Positions 26,351 through 34,317 of a stretch of DNA of 64,000 bases are shown one piece after another. The stretch is from positions 124,001 through 188,000 of the forward strand of contig CAWKIA010000038.1 of the NCBI GenBank assembly GCA_963849635.1, in the 5' to 3' direction. A model generated the notes under the pieces. That model was given only the letters and a program-made list of their open reading frames with translations. It had not been told where the DNA came from and did no database searches. Positions within the stretch are counted from its first letter, which is position 1; every line of letters starts with the position of its first letter. This DNA comes from CAVRUD01 sp963849635 (lineage in GTDB: Bacteria; Chloroflexota; Chloroflexia; Thermomicrobiales; UBA6265). The translations under genes were made by a program, and so were the position numbers.

Positions 26351-27938
26351 TGAGAACGGCGCTATCGTCAGGTGGTACGGCGTCAACACCGACATCGAGG
26401 ACAGAAAGCGGGCGGAAGAGGACCTGAGACGGAGCGAGGCATTCCTGGCCCAGGCCCAAAGCTTGACCCTGACGGGCAGCCTCTGGTGGAAGATCTCGAC
26501 CGGAGAGATCACCTGGTCGAATGAAAGCTATCGCCTCCTGGGCTATCCCAAAACGGTCACACCGAGCGTCGAATTGATTCTGAATCGCGTTCACCCCGAG
26601 GATCTTCCGCTCGTCCAGGAGACGGTCGAGCGCTCTGCCCGGGATGGGGCCAACATGGACTTCGAGCACCGGCTGCTCATGCCAGACGGTTCCGTCAAGC
26701 ACGTCCACGTCGTTGTCCAAAGGGTGCCGGGTACAGAACCGCCAGAATTCGTGGGCGCGGTGACCGACGTCACCGGCCGAAAGCTCGCCGAGGCGGAGCT
26801 CCGGCGAGCGTATGACAGTTTTGCCGACGCTCAGCGGCTGAGCAAAACGGGCAGCTTTATTACCGACCTCGTTGAGGACAACCACAACTGGTCCGAGGAG
26901 ACCTACCACATTTTCGGGTTCGATCCCGGGTCGCAGGTAACGTTGCCGCGGATTCAGTCCATCATCCATCCGGACGACTTCCCCGGGTTCGAGGCCATGA
27001 TCGGGCGGGCGATGACCGGAGTGGACGTGAGTTTCGCCTTCCGCATCCAGGCCGACCGCGGCGCAGTGAAGCACATCCGCGGTGTCGCCCACGTCATCGA
27101 ACAAGTCGAGGGGCGGCCGATGTTCGTCGGCGCCCTCCAGGACGTAACCGAGAGCATGGTCGCGGAGGAGGCGCTGAGCAAAGCCCGCGCCGAGCTCGCG
27201 CATGTGTCGAGCATGACGACGCTGAGCGCCCTGACCGCGTCGATCGCCCACGAGGTGAACCAGCCGCTCGCGGGCATCATCACCAACGCCGGCACCAGTC
27301 TGCGGATGCTAGACGCCGATCCGCCGAACCTCGAAGGCGCCCGCGAAACGGCTCGGCGCACGATCCGCGATGGCAACCGCGCCGCGGATGTGATCTCCCG
27401 GTTGCGGGCGCTGTTCACCAGGCGGGAGTTCGCGCTTGAGCCGTTGGATCTAAACGAGGCGGTCAGAGAGGTGATCGCCCTGTCGTCGAGCGACCTCCAA
27501 CGGAACCGGGTGATCCTCCAGGCGGATCTAGCTGGCGATCTCCCGATCGTCACCGGCGATCGGCTCCAGCTTCAACAGGTCATCTCGAACCTGCTGCACA
27601 ACGCGGCGGACGCGATGGCCGAGGTCGACGATCGGCCGCGACGGGCAACGATCACAACCGAACGGGAGGACGGCGACCGTGTGCGTTTGACCGTCCGCGA
27701 TGCGGGCGTTGGCCTCCCTGCCGAGAGCCTGCCCACGCTGTTCAATGCCTTCTACACGACGAAGAGCGGAGGCATGGGCATCGGGTTGTACATCTGCCGC
27801 TCGATCGTCGAGCGGCACCAGGGCCGCCTGTGGGCCGAGCCGAACGAAGACGGCCCTGGCGCGACATTTGCGTTCTCCATCCCCCGTGCCGCAGAGACCG
27901 ATCCGGTCTGGGACCCAGTTAGAAGGACACCCGTATGA
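26343..27938 (+). CDS. Multi-PAS sensor histidine kinase, C-terminal kinase part
   Basis: Continuation of the kinase at 25187-26350. Two further PAS domains (GSLWWKISTGEITWSNESYR and GSFITDLVEDNHNWSEETYH) are followed by a dimerisation domain with the phosphorylatable His in SIAHEVNQPLAGI, and a HATPase domain with N-box NLLHNAADAM, G1 DAGVGLP and GGMGIGLYICRSIV. It ends with RTPV; its stop overlaps the next start as ATGA, so a response regulator follows in the same operon. Together the two ORFs encode a kinase of roughly 900 residues with five PAS domains. Confidence 0.92.
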   Translation: MRDENGAIVRWYGVNTDIEDRKRAEEDLRRSEAFLAQAQSLTLTGSLWWKISTGEITWSNESYRLLGYPKTVTPSVELILNRVHPEDLPLVQETVERSARDGANMDFEHRLLMPDGSVKHVHVVVQRVPGTEPPEFVGAVTDVTGRKLAEAELRRAYDSFADAQRLSKTGSFITDLVEDNHNWSEETYHIFGFDPGSQVTLPRIQSIIHPDDFPGFEAMIGRAMTGVDVSFAFRIQADRGAVKHIRGVAHVIEQVEGRPMFVGALQDVTESMVAEEALSKARAELAHVSSMTTLSALTASIAHEVNQPLAGIITNAGTSLRMLDADPPNLEGARETARRTIRDGNRAADVISRLRALFTRREFALEPLDLNEAVREVIALSSSDLQRNRVILQADLAGDLPIVTGDRLQLQQVISNLLHNAADAMAEVDDRPRRATITTEREDGDRVRLTVRDAGVGLPAESLPTLFNAFYTTKSGGMGIGLYICRSIVERHQGRLWAEPNEDGPGATFAFSIPRAAETDPVWDPVRRTPV

Positions 27939-28306
27939 GCAAGCTTCCTCTCGTTTCGGTGGTTGACGACGACGAATCGGTGCGCGAGTCGCTGCCAGAC
28001 TTTCTGCGGCAGGTCGGCTTCGCCGCCGAGGCGTTTTCGTCCGCCGAGGCATTCCTCGCGTCGGACTTTGTCCCCGAAACGAACTGCTTGCTCCTCGATA
28101 TTGCGATGCCTGGGATGACCGGCCCCGATCTGCAGCAGGAGTTAATCCTGCGGCGCCAGCAGATCCCGATCGTTTTCATCACCGCCACTGGCGACGAGAC
28201 GATTCGCCCCCGTCTGCTCGCCCATGGCGCGGTCGAGTGCTTGTTCAAGCCATTTAGCGAGTCCGACCTGCTGGCGGCGCTCAACACCGCGCTGCGGACG
28301 GGATAG
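27935..28306 (+). CDS. Single-domain response regulator (FixJ-type receiver)
   Basis: A 123-residue receiver domain without an output domain. It has the acidic pair VVDDDESV, the phospho-acceptor Asp in LLLDIAMPGMTG, the Thr position in VFITATGD, and Lys in FKPFSESD. It is translationally coupled to the upstream kinase (4-base overlap) and followed 89 bases later by a full FixJ regulator. It may act as a phosphate shuttle or sink between the kinase and that regulator. Confidence 0.92.
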   Translation: MSKLPLVSVVDDDESVRESLPDFLRQVGFAAEAFSSAEAFLASDFVPETNCLLLDIAMPGMTGPDLQQELILRRQQIPIVFITATGDETIRPRLLAHGAVECLFKPFSESDLLAALNTALRTG

Positions 28307-28395
28307 GTCAACCGCCGAACGGCCCGGCGGACGGTTCGCCTCGAACATATACTGTGGCCTCGGCGGTCGCCTCCACATTGATCGAGGCCCACACC

Positions 28396-29022
28396 ATGGC
28401 GGACGTCCCCGCGAAAGTCTTCGTCGTCGACGACGATGTCTCCGTACGCGAATCGTTGGAATTGCTGATCTCGAGTGCGGGCTGGCAGCCCGAGACCTTT
28501 GCCTCCGCGCAGGAATTCCTGTCTCGCCCCAATCCCTCGGTACCAAGCTGTTTGGTACTCGACGTGACGCTTCCGGGGCTTAGCGGCCTGGAATTGCAGG
28601 AGCGGCTCGCCGATCGGGCAGACATGCCGATCATCTTCATCACCGGGTACGGCGACGTGCCCATGACCGTGCGGGCGATGAAGGCCGGCGCCGTCGAGTT
28701 CCTGGAGAAACCGTTCCGCGACGATGTGCTGCTCAATGCCATTCGTGGCGCCATCGAGCGCAGCCGCGCGGCCCTCCGCCGCGAGGCGGAGATGCGGGAT
28801 CTCAGGGTCTGCTACGAGTCACTGACCCCGCGCGAACGCGAGGTAATGGCATTGGTCGTTTCTGGCCTTCTGAACAAGCAGGTCGGTGCCGAACTCAGCA
28901 TCAGCGAGATCACCGTGAAGGCGCACAGGGGCCAGGTGATGCGCAAGATGCAGGCGGACTCTCTGCCGGACCTGGTGACCATGGCCGCACGCCTGGGCTT
29001 GCGATCGGCACCAAACGACTGA
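28396..29022 (+). CDS. FixJ family response regulator (receiver plus LuxR HTH)
   Basis: A 208-residue two-component regulator. The receiver has VVDDDVSVRE, the phospho-Asp in LVLDVTLPGLSG, FITGYGDVPMTVRAMKAGA and LEKPFRDD. The output is a LuxR-type helix-turn-helix, LTPREREVMALVVSGLLNKQ with ISEITVKAHRGQVMRKM. The FixJ/TodT family controls operons together with PAS kinases such as the one just upstream. I chose ATG 28396 (MADVPAKV) rather than 28354 because it fits family length and is preceded by GAGG. Confidence 0.93.
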   Translation: MADVPAKVFVVDDDVSVRESLELLISSAGWQPETFASAQEFLSRPNPSVPSCLVLDVTLPGLSGLELQERLADRADMPIIFITGYGDVPMTVRAMKAGAVEFLEKPFRDDVLLNAIRGAIERSRAALRREAEMRDLRVCYESLTPREREVMALVVSGLLNKQVGAELSISEITVKAHRGQVMRKMQADSLPDLVTMAARLGLRSAPND

Positions 29023-29209
29023 TCGTCCACTGCCCATAGCGGGTAGATTCAAGGCGTCTGCCGGCAGGGACCATCTTGCGGGCAAGCGCACGAATCCGCG
29101 CCACCAGGCATTCCGCGGGTTCACGCCTTCTACGGCGAGCCCGGCATCCGCCCCGGCACGCTCCGCCTCGGCCCCGGGTGATGCGGTCTCCTGTTGTCGC
29201 TTACGCCCC

Positions 29210-29500
29210 CTACGAGAGCGCCGCGAGGCCCTTGGCCAGGTCCTCCGGCGTCATCACGGGCACGAAGTCGATGCGCGCGCCAAGTTCCTGGAAGAATGGC
29301 TCGGAGATCGCCGGAATCTGGGAGACGTCGTCGATGTTGACGACGAGATACGCGGTGCGCGACCCCTCCCCCGGCCCGAAGTAGGCGGCCTCGGGTTGGA
29401 GCTGCTCCATCACCCGCTGCAGCAGCGGTCCGACCCGCCCTTCGCGTACGGCGACATTGGCCGTCTCCGTCGACATGTGGACGATGAGCATGAAGCGCAT
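29210..29500 (-). CDS. DUF3303-type small protein
   Basis: A 96-residue protein of the ferredoxin-like alpha/beta barrel type. It opens MRFMLIVHMSTETANVAVRE, has QLQPEAAYFGPGEGSRTAYL and VNIDDVSQIPAISEPFFQEL, and ends FVPVMTPEDLAKGLAAL. This pattern matches small stress-type proteins annotated DUF3303. Function is unknown. A strong GGAGGAG site precedes ATG 29500. Confidence 0.7.
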   Translation of the reverse strand: MRFMLIVHMSTETANVAVREGRVGPLLQRVMEQLQPEAAYFGPGEGSRTAYLVVNIDDVSQIPAISEPFFQELGARIDFVPVMTPEDLAKGLAALS

Positions 29501-29659
29501 GGCTCTCCTCCTCCGGCACGCACGGTTGAGATGTCTATCCGGGTCTCGCGATGAGCAGTGTTATAGCACACGAGTCCGAACGGCTGGAGGGGATGAGACA
29601 AAAGCCCGACCACCGAATTTCCACCGCCGGCACGCGCGAATCTCCACGTCGTTAGATTC

Positions 29660-29958
29660 CTAACCGGTTCTAGGTGTCCTTGGTCCATCCGGCGGCGCGT
29701 TGCCGACCGTGGTTGCTTCGAGCTTGGCTTGCCGCGCGGCATACTCGGCGTCCGGCAAGGGCACGTAGCCGACCAACGGGACGATGTCGCGAGCGGCGGC
29801 CAGCGTGAACCGCATGAGTTCCAGAACGATCGATCTGACCAGACTCTCGACCCGGACGTACAGAAACAGCGGACGGGAGAGCGGTTGTCCTCAACATTAA
29901 GGCCGGCAGGACTGTAGGACTGGCTCGCATCGAATAGGTCGACATCGTCATTCGACAT
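29660..29958 (-). pseudogene. C-terminal remnant of a phosphate-binding protein (PstS type)
   Basis: Pieces in two frames read like the end of a PstS substrate-binding protein: SYSPAGLNVEDN, then after a one-base shift PLSRPLFLYVRVESL and VPLVGYVPLPDAEYAARQAK, ending TAG at 29660-29662. The PLSRPLFLYV stretch is characteristic of the C-terminal lobe of phosphate-binding proteins. There is no N-terminal domain or signal peptide in the sequence before it, and no pst transporter genes are nearby. Confidence 0.55.
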
Positions 29959-30100
29959 AGCTTTGGGTTTTTCGATCTTGGGCCACGATCCAGCTGGGAC
30001 ACGATGTTACGTCGCTGAATCGCGGCCCCAATTCTTCAGGCTATGACGCCAGAGCGTGTCTGGAACGTCGCCTCGGGCCAGCCGACGTTTTCTCATTCGC

Positions 30101-30625
30101 TCAGTCCGGATCGATGTACCGGGACTCGGGGTCGTCGCGGAACGGAAGGTACCGGACCGACGCGACCCGTTCCGCGGCGGCATCGTCGGGCGGGAGGAAT
30201 GCGACCCACCCATCACGCTCCTCGCCTGGGGCGTACACCCCGGCCGCGTCGGGCTCAGGTGGTGTCAGGGTGAGCACGTCGGCGATAGCGAACCCGTCCG
30301 CATCGGCCGGCATGAAGGCGGTCGCCGAGAGGAACGCCTCGGCATCCCGCAGGTTCGTCACCACCACTCGTAGCGCCAGCCAACGGGGTATGCCCGCCGG
30401 ATCGGTATCCCCAAGCCGCGTGGTTCTCCGATCGTCGGGATCGTACCGGTCGTAGACATCCTGGCCCCAGAGGGCATCGAGGGCCGCAACGCGCCAGTCG
30501 TCCGTCTCGACCGGATCGCCCATGTCGGCCGGACGCTCAGGATCGGAGCCAGCGCCGGTCGAACCGGCCTGCGCCGCGGGGCGGCGCAATCCGAGCGCGA
30601 TAGGGATGCCCATGCCCCCTCTCAT
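30101..30625 (-). CDS. Hypothetical protein
   Basis: Unrecognised 174-residue protein. It has an Asp-rich first half (VETDDWRVAALDALWGQDVY and YDPDDRRTTRLGDTDP), a beta-rich centre (IPRWLALRVVVTNLRDAEAF), and a conserved-looking end (GWVAFLPPDDAAAE, VRYLPFRDDPESRY). There is no signal peptide. It lies downstream of the universal stress protein on the same strand and may share its transcript. The start could also be ATG 30613. Confidence 0.5.
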   Translation of the reverse strand: MRGGMGIPIALGLRRPAAQAGSTGAGSDPERPADMGDPVETDDWRVAALDALWGQDVYDRYDPDDRRTTRLGDTDPAGIPRWLALRVVVTNLRDAEAFLSATAFMPADADGFAIADVLTLTPPEPDAAGVYAPGEERDGWVAFLPPDDAAAERVASVRYLPFRDDPESRYIDPD

Positions 30626-30701
30626 GTAGATCCTGGATGCCTGTTGCCATCGACGGGAAACAAAAGGCGGATGGGCCTGCAGCCGCCCACTGGACCGCCT
30701 T

Positions 30702-31706
30702 CTACGCCGGGACCAGCACGACCGGCGAGGTGCCGGAGCGGAGGAGTTTGTCGGCGACGCCGCCGAGGGTCCAGGAGACGCGAGATGGCCCGGCGGAGGC
30801 GGTCGCCCCTCCAGACTGCTGGCCCTGGCCGCGGCTGGTGAGGACGACGAGGTCGGTGCGGCGGGCTTCGGAGATGACGGTAGAGACAGGGTTGCCGGTG
30901 AGAACGTCGCCGCGGGCGGTCACGCCCAGGCGCTGGAGGCGGGAGACCGCGTCGGCGACGGCAGCCTCCGCGACGGCGCGGGAGGCGCCACGGAACTCGC
31001 GCTCGATCACATCGGGGTGGGCGATGCCGGGGGGCAACTCCGTAGCGGCTGGTCCGCTGGAGACGGCCTGGACCACCCGAATCTCGACCCCGAGGGCCTT
31101 GGCCAGCGCCGCCGCGACGGGCAAGGCGGCGAAGGCCGCGTCCGATCCGTCGATGGGGACCAGGATGCCCGTCGCCGGCGAACGATCGGGACTCGATGAC
31201 GACGCTCTACCCCCACTCTCCGGTCGAGGAGGCACAACCAGGACCGGGCGGGCATCCGCCCGGACCACCCGATCGACGACCCGGCCGAAGGCGAATGGCC
31301 CCCAGGCCCCCGCGCCGGAATTGGTCATCGCGATCAGGTCGATCCGTTCTTCGCTGGCCACGCGGAGGATCTCGGCGGCAGGATCGCCGGTGGCGACAAG
31401 GGTCTTGTGCGCGACTCCCGCGGGCAGCGCCGCCGCCGCGGCCTCCAGCCGCTCGGTGGCGACCTTGGTGTACCCCTCCTGAACCTGGGCCGCCGGGGCG
31501 ATCTCCCGGCCGAGGATGTTGCGGACATTGCTGGCCGGGGGCGTGACTTCGAGCAGGACGACAGTGCCACCGGAGCTGTCCCCGGCGATGGCCGCCGCGT
31601 AGGGTAGGACCTGGGTGGCCGCCTGGGAGCCGTCCAGCGGCACCAGGACACGGGCCAGGGGCGCGGGACCGGAGGGAGATTGGTTGGGTCGATCTGTCTC
31701 AGCCAT
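30702..31706 (-). CDS. Universal stress protein with two UspA domains
   Basis: A 334-residue cytoplasmic protein built of two tandem UspA domains. The first opens RVLVPLDGSQAATQVLPYAA, the second ILVPIDGSDAAFAALPVAA. Each ends with an ATP-binding-type loop (for example AMTNSGAGAWGPFAFGRVVD and VLTSRGQGQQSGG) and VLVVPPRP or VVLVPA. The ATG at 31706 has GAGGTGA upstream. A 32-base gap separates it from the metallopeptidase gene upstream, consistent with an operon. The stress it responds to is not evident. Confidence 0.94.
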   Translation of the reverse strand: MAETDRPNQSPSGPAPLARVLVPLDGSQAATQVLPYAAAIAGDSSGGTVVLLEVTPPASNVRNILGREIAPAAQVQEGYTKVATERLEAAAAALPAGVAHKTLVATGDPAAEILRVASEERIDLIAMTNSGAGAWGPFAFGRVVDRVVRADARPVLVVPPRPESGGRASSSSPDRSPATGILVPIDGSDAAFAALPVAAALAKALGVEIRVVQAVSSGPAATELPPGIAHPDVIEREFRGASRAVAEAAVADAVSRLQRLGVTARGDVLTGNPVSTVISEARRTDLVVLTSRGQGQQSGGATASAGPSRVSWTLGGVADKLLRSGTSPVVLVPA

Positions 31707-31738
31707 GGTTGGTCACCTCGATCCTGGTTCCCGGCACC

Positions 31739-32872
31739 CTACGCATCGATGCTCACGTTGCACGCCAGGAAGCCCTGCTCATAGCCGTTCATGATCGCCC
31801 GGGCGCGCTGGTCGCCGGTGCCATGGGCTTGAGGATCGTATGGGCCGACGTAGGCGGGATCGCCGAGGACCTCGAGGGCGAACTGGACCGCCTGATCGAT
31901 ATCACCCTCCTGAAGGGCGCCACGGGCGGTGGCGTCATAGGCCCAGACGCCGGACATGCAGTCGGCCATGATCTCCAGCTCGATGCTGTAGACGGAGTTC
32001 CAGGTGGTCGGCTCCTCGCCGGGATCCACCCGGACGAACGAGGTGCTGGTCTGGACGTGGTGGGCCCACTCGTGAGCGATGACGAACGCCGCCGCGAACG
32101 GGTCCTGGCTCTGCATGAATACCTCGTCGAGGTAAAGCGTCTGGTCCGGCGGGCAGTAGAAGCCGGCGAAGGTGCCCTGGGCGGGGCCGCAGGCGCTCGT
32201 CGCCCCCTCGCCTTCGCCAACCACGACCACGCCCGGCGAGTGGTAGGTGTACCTCGTGTAGGAGATGACGTCGGCATAGAAGGCGTCCAGGTCGTTGACG
32301 ACGTTCTCGATGAGGTTGCCTTCGAGGAGGTTGCCAGCGGCGGGGGCGTTGGCGGCGGAGTCGGACGAGCCGTACTGGGCGATGGCATCTTCGACGAACT
32401 CCGGGCTGTCGCCCAGGAACCAGCGCCAGGCGCCGCCGTCGTCCTGGACCAGATACATCTGGCTTTCGGCCCAGACGGTGGCGCCGGCCTCATCCTTGAT
32501 CGGCAGGACGAAGCTCACCTCGGCAGCGCGGTCGTAGGCCGTGCCGGTGACGGGCCACTCCCACTGGCCCAGTCCAACACCGACAACCTGGCCGGTGCCG
32601 GCGGCGGCCGTGCCGTAGACCTCGGTCAGCACCCCGACGGCGGCCGCCCGGGGAAAGACCTGGCGGGCGTCCGGGTGGAGCTCGTCGTACATGGCGAGGT
32701 AGTTGGCCTGGGCGGCGAGGTCGAGCAGGTTCTGGGCAGCCGACGCCGCGCCGGCCCGGTCGCGCAGGTCGGCCTGCTCATCCTGGGCAGCCCGGCCGGC
32801 GAACGGCATAGCGAGAGCCGCCAGCACGACCACGCAGGCCAGGAACGAAACAACGCGACGGTCGATGCGCAT
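31739..32872 (-). CDS. Secreted neutral zinc metallopeptidase
   Basis: Exported peptidase of 377 residues in the neutral zinc metallopeptidase (YpfJ-like) family. An N-terminal signal peptide (VSFLACVVVLAALAMPFAGR) is followed by an NTF2-like region. The catalytic domain begins near NLIENVVNDLDAFY, with YTYHSPGVVVVGEGEG, CGPAQGTFAGFYCPPDQTLY, the HEWAHH zinc motif and IELEIMADCMSGVWAY with the third ligand. The ATG at 32872 gives a normal signal peptide. It sits upstream of the universal stress protein gene. Confidence 0.92.
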   Translation of the reverse strand: MRIDRRVVSFLACVVVLAALAMPFAGRAAQDEQADLRDRAGAASAAQNLLDLAAQANYLAMYDELHPDARQVFPRAAAVGVLTEVYGTAAAGTGQVVGVGLGQWEWPVTGTAYDRAAEVSFVLPIKDEAGATVWAESQMYLVQDDGGAWRWFLGDSPEFVEDAIAQYGSSDSAANAPAAGNLLEGNLIENVVNDLDAFYADVISYTRYTYHSPGVVVVGEGEGATSACGPAQGTFAGFYCPPDQTLYLDEVFMQSQDPFAAAFVIAHEWAHHVQTSTSFVRVDPGEEPTTWNSVYSIELEIMADCMSGVWAYDATARGALQEGDIDQAVQFALEVLGDPAYVGPYDPQAHGTGDQRARAIMNGYEQGFLACNVSIDA

Positions 32873-33320
32873 GACGCTCCCCTCCGAACGAACCGAGCGA
32901 TCCAACCGTACGCCCCCCACGATCCGCGTTCCGAGCGCTGGCGCCTGGGGACGCTCCGGGACACCGTTACCGTGCCTCAGTCTAGAGGAGGCAGACCGGG
33001 TGAAGCCCTGGCGCCCCAGGAGTCAACCGTTTAGCACCCAAGCGCCTGCCAATCCATCGTGCCAGGTGGCCAGTGCGCTGCGGTCAGGCCGCGGTACTGC
33101 TCGCAATCTGCGGTCCATGCCTGCTAGGCCAGTCCAGCCCCTTGACCGCGCCGCGACGGACCGAAGCTACGCAAATTCTCCGACGAATGCGCTGCAATTC
33201 GCGTTCTTGGCGCGCATTATGCTCAACATGGTGGGTCCAGGGCCAGCGTGTGCGCTGGAACGAACGGGGCAACCCAGCGACGTTGCGGGTTGCGGATGGA
33301 CCAGAATTGGAGGAAATGCC
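32873..33320. other. Divergent intergenic region
   Basis: About 450 bases between a minus-strand metallopeptidase and a plus-strand hypothetical gene. Promoters for both should lie here. I see no gene, repeat or strong hairpin. The last 10 bases hold the GGAGGA ribosome site of the gene at 33321. Confidence 0.35.
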
Positions 33321-33920
33321 ATGAGCGACGCGATCAAGGGACTCTTCGGCGGTGGCGGTGACAACGATCCAGATGAAAGGATCAAGAAAATCGGCGCTGA
33401 CCCGGGTGAGGCGAAGAGCTTCATCAGCCGGTACCTCGACGGCGATCCCACCGAGGGCTACGACGAGAACGAGGCGGCTTCGAACTTCCAGCGGGTCGCC
33501 CAGAACGCCTCGCCGGACCAGATGCAGCGGGCCACCCGGCAGGCGCTGGAGCACATGAGCCCCGGCCAGCGCTCCGACTTCGCCAAGATGCTCCAGCAGC
33601 GCCAAGCCAGCGGCGGGAACGTGCCGATCCAGCAGGCGGGCGACCGCACGGCCGGCAGCGGCGGCGACGGTATGGGCGTCGACGACATTCTCGGCGGCCT
33701 GCTCGGCGGCGGCGGAGGCGGTGGCCTCGGGGACATCTTTGGCGGCCTGCTCGGTGGTGGCAACGATAACTCCCGGTCCCAGACCGGGACGCAGTCCGGC
33801 GGCGGCGGTGGCGGCATGCTTGGCGGCTTCGGCGACCTGCTCAGCTCGCCGGTCGGCAAGGCGGTCATCGGCGGGATCGCCGCTTACGGCATGAAAGAGA
33901 TCTTGGACGGGAAGAACTAA
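33321..33920 (+). CDS. Hypothetical glycine-rich protein related to the 2783-3394 family
   Basis: A 199-residue protein of unknown function. Charged N-terminus, then a helical segment ATRQALEHMSPGQR that resembles the AHTEAFAQLTPAQR segment of 2783-3394. A Gly/Asp/Leu-rich part follows (DDILGGLLGGGGGGG, DIFGGLLGGG), and a hydrophobic end (VGKAVIGGIAAYGMKEIL) that could be a membrane anchor. The ribosome site GGAGGA lies 9 bases before the ATG. Two hairpins follow the stop. Confidence 0.8.
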   Translation: MSDAIKGLFGGGGDNDPDERIKKIGADPGEAKSFISRYLDGDPTEGYDENEAASNFQRVAQNASPDQMQRATRQALEHMSPGQRSDFAKMLQQRQASGGNVPIQQAGDRTAGSGGDGMGVDDILGGLLGGGGGGGLGDIFGGLLGGGNDNSRSQTGTQSGGGGGGMLGGFGDLLSSPVGKAVIGGIAAYGMKEILDGKN

Positions 33921-33943
33921 GGGCTACCATCCGGCTTCATCCT

Positions 33944-33977
33944 CTGTCCCCTCGCCTCTGCGGAGGCGAGGGGACAG
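33944..33977 (+). terminator. Hairpin after the glycine-rich protein
   Basis: A perfect 15-bp stem, CTGTCCCCTCGCCTC with its complement, with loop TGCG, starts 24 bases after the stop codon. It lacks a T-run, so it may stabilise the transcript end rather than terminate on its own. Confidence 0.5.
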
Positions 33978-34015
33978 GAGCGTCGTCGTTTCCGATGCGT
34001 CATTCATCCCTCGTT

Positions 34016-34049
34016 CCCCTCTCCCACGCGTGGGAGAGGGGTTTGTTTT
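34016..34049 (+). terminator. Rho-independent terminator
   Basis: A 26-bp perfect palindrome of the form CCCCTCTCCCACG plus complement is followed directly by TTTGTTTT. This is the standard intrinsic-terminator form and serves the plus-strand gene ending at 33920. Confidence 0.8.
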
Positions 34050-34317
34050 CTTGAGCGCGGGGGGAAGGCGCCCGAATGCCTAACACCGTCCTGAATGGTG
34101 GATTGGGGATGCACCCCAGGCGGAGGTGAGGTACGTAGGAGAGGGGCGAGAGACGGGTTTGTGGATCTACGTAGGTGGGTTACGTAGAAATCCAGGTGTG
34201 GCATCGGGAATGGATCGATAGGGTAGTGATCGACCTGGGCGGCGACTGGAGCGCGCCGGGGTCACGAATCAGCCCAACGAGCCTAACCGGCCTCACCATG
34301 ATGGAGATCCGACCCCG

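Noticed and set aside
31709..33034. 441-residue plus-strand ORF over the metallopeptidase
   Set aside because: Antisense of a clear zinc peptidase with signal peptide and HEWAHH motif; the ORF has no recognisable features.
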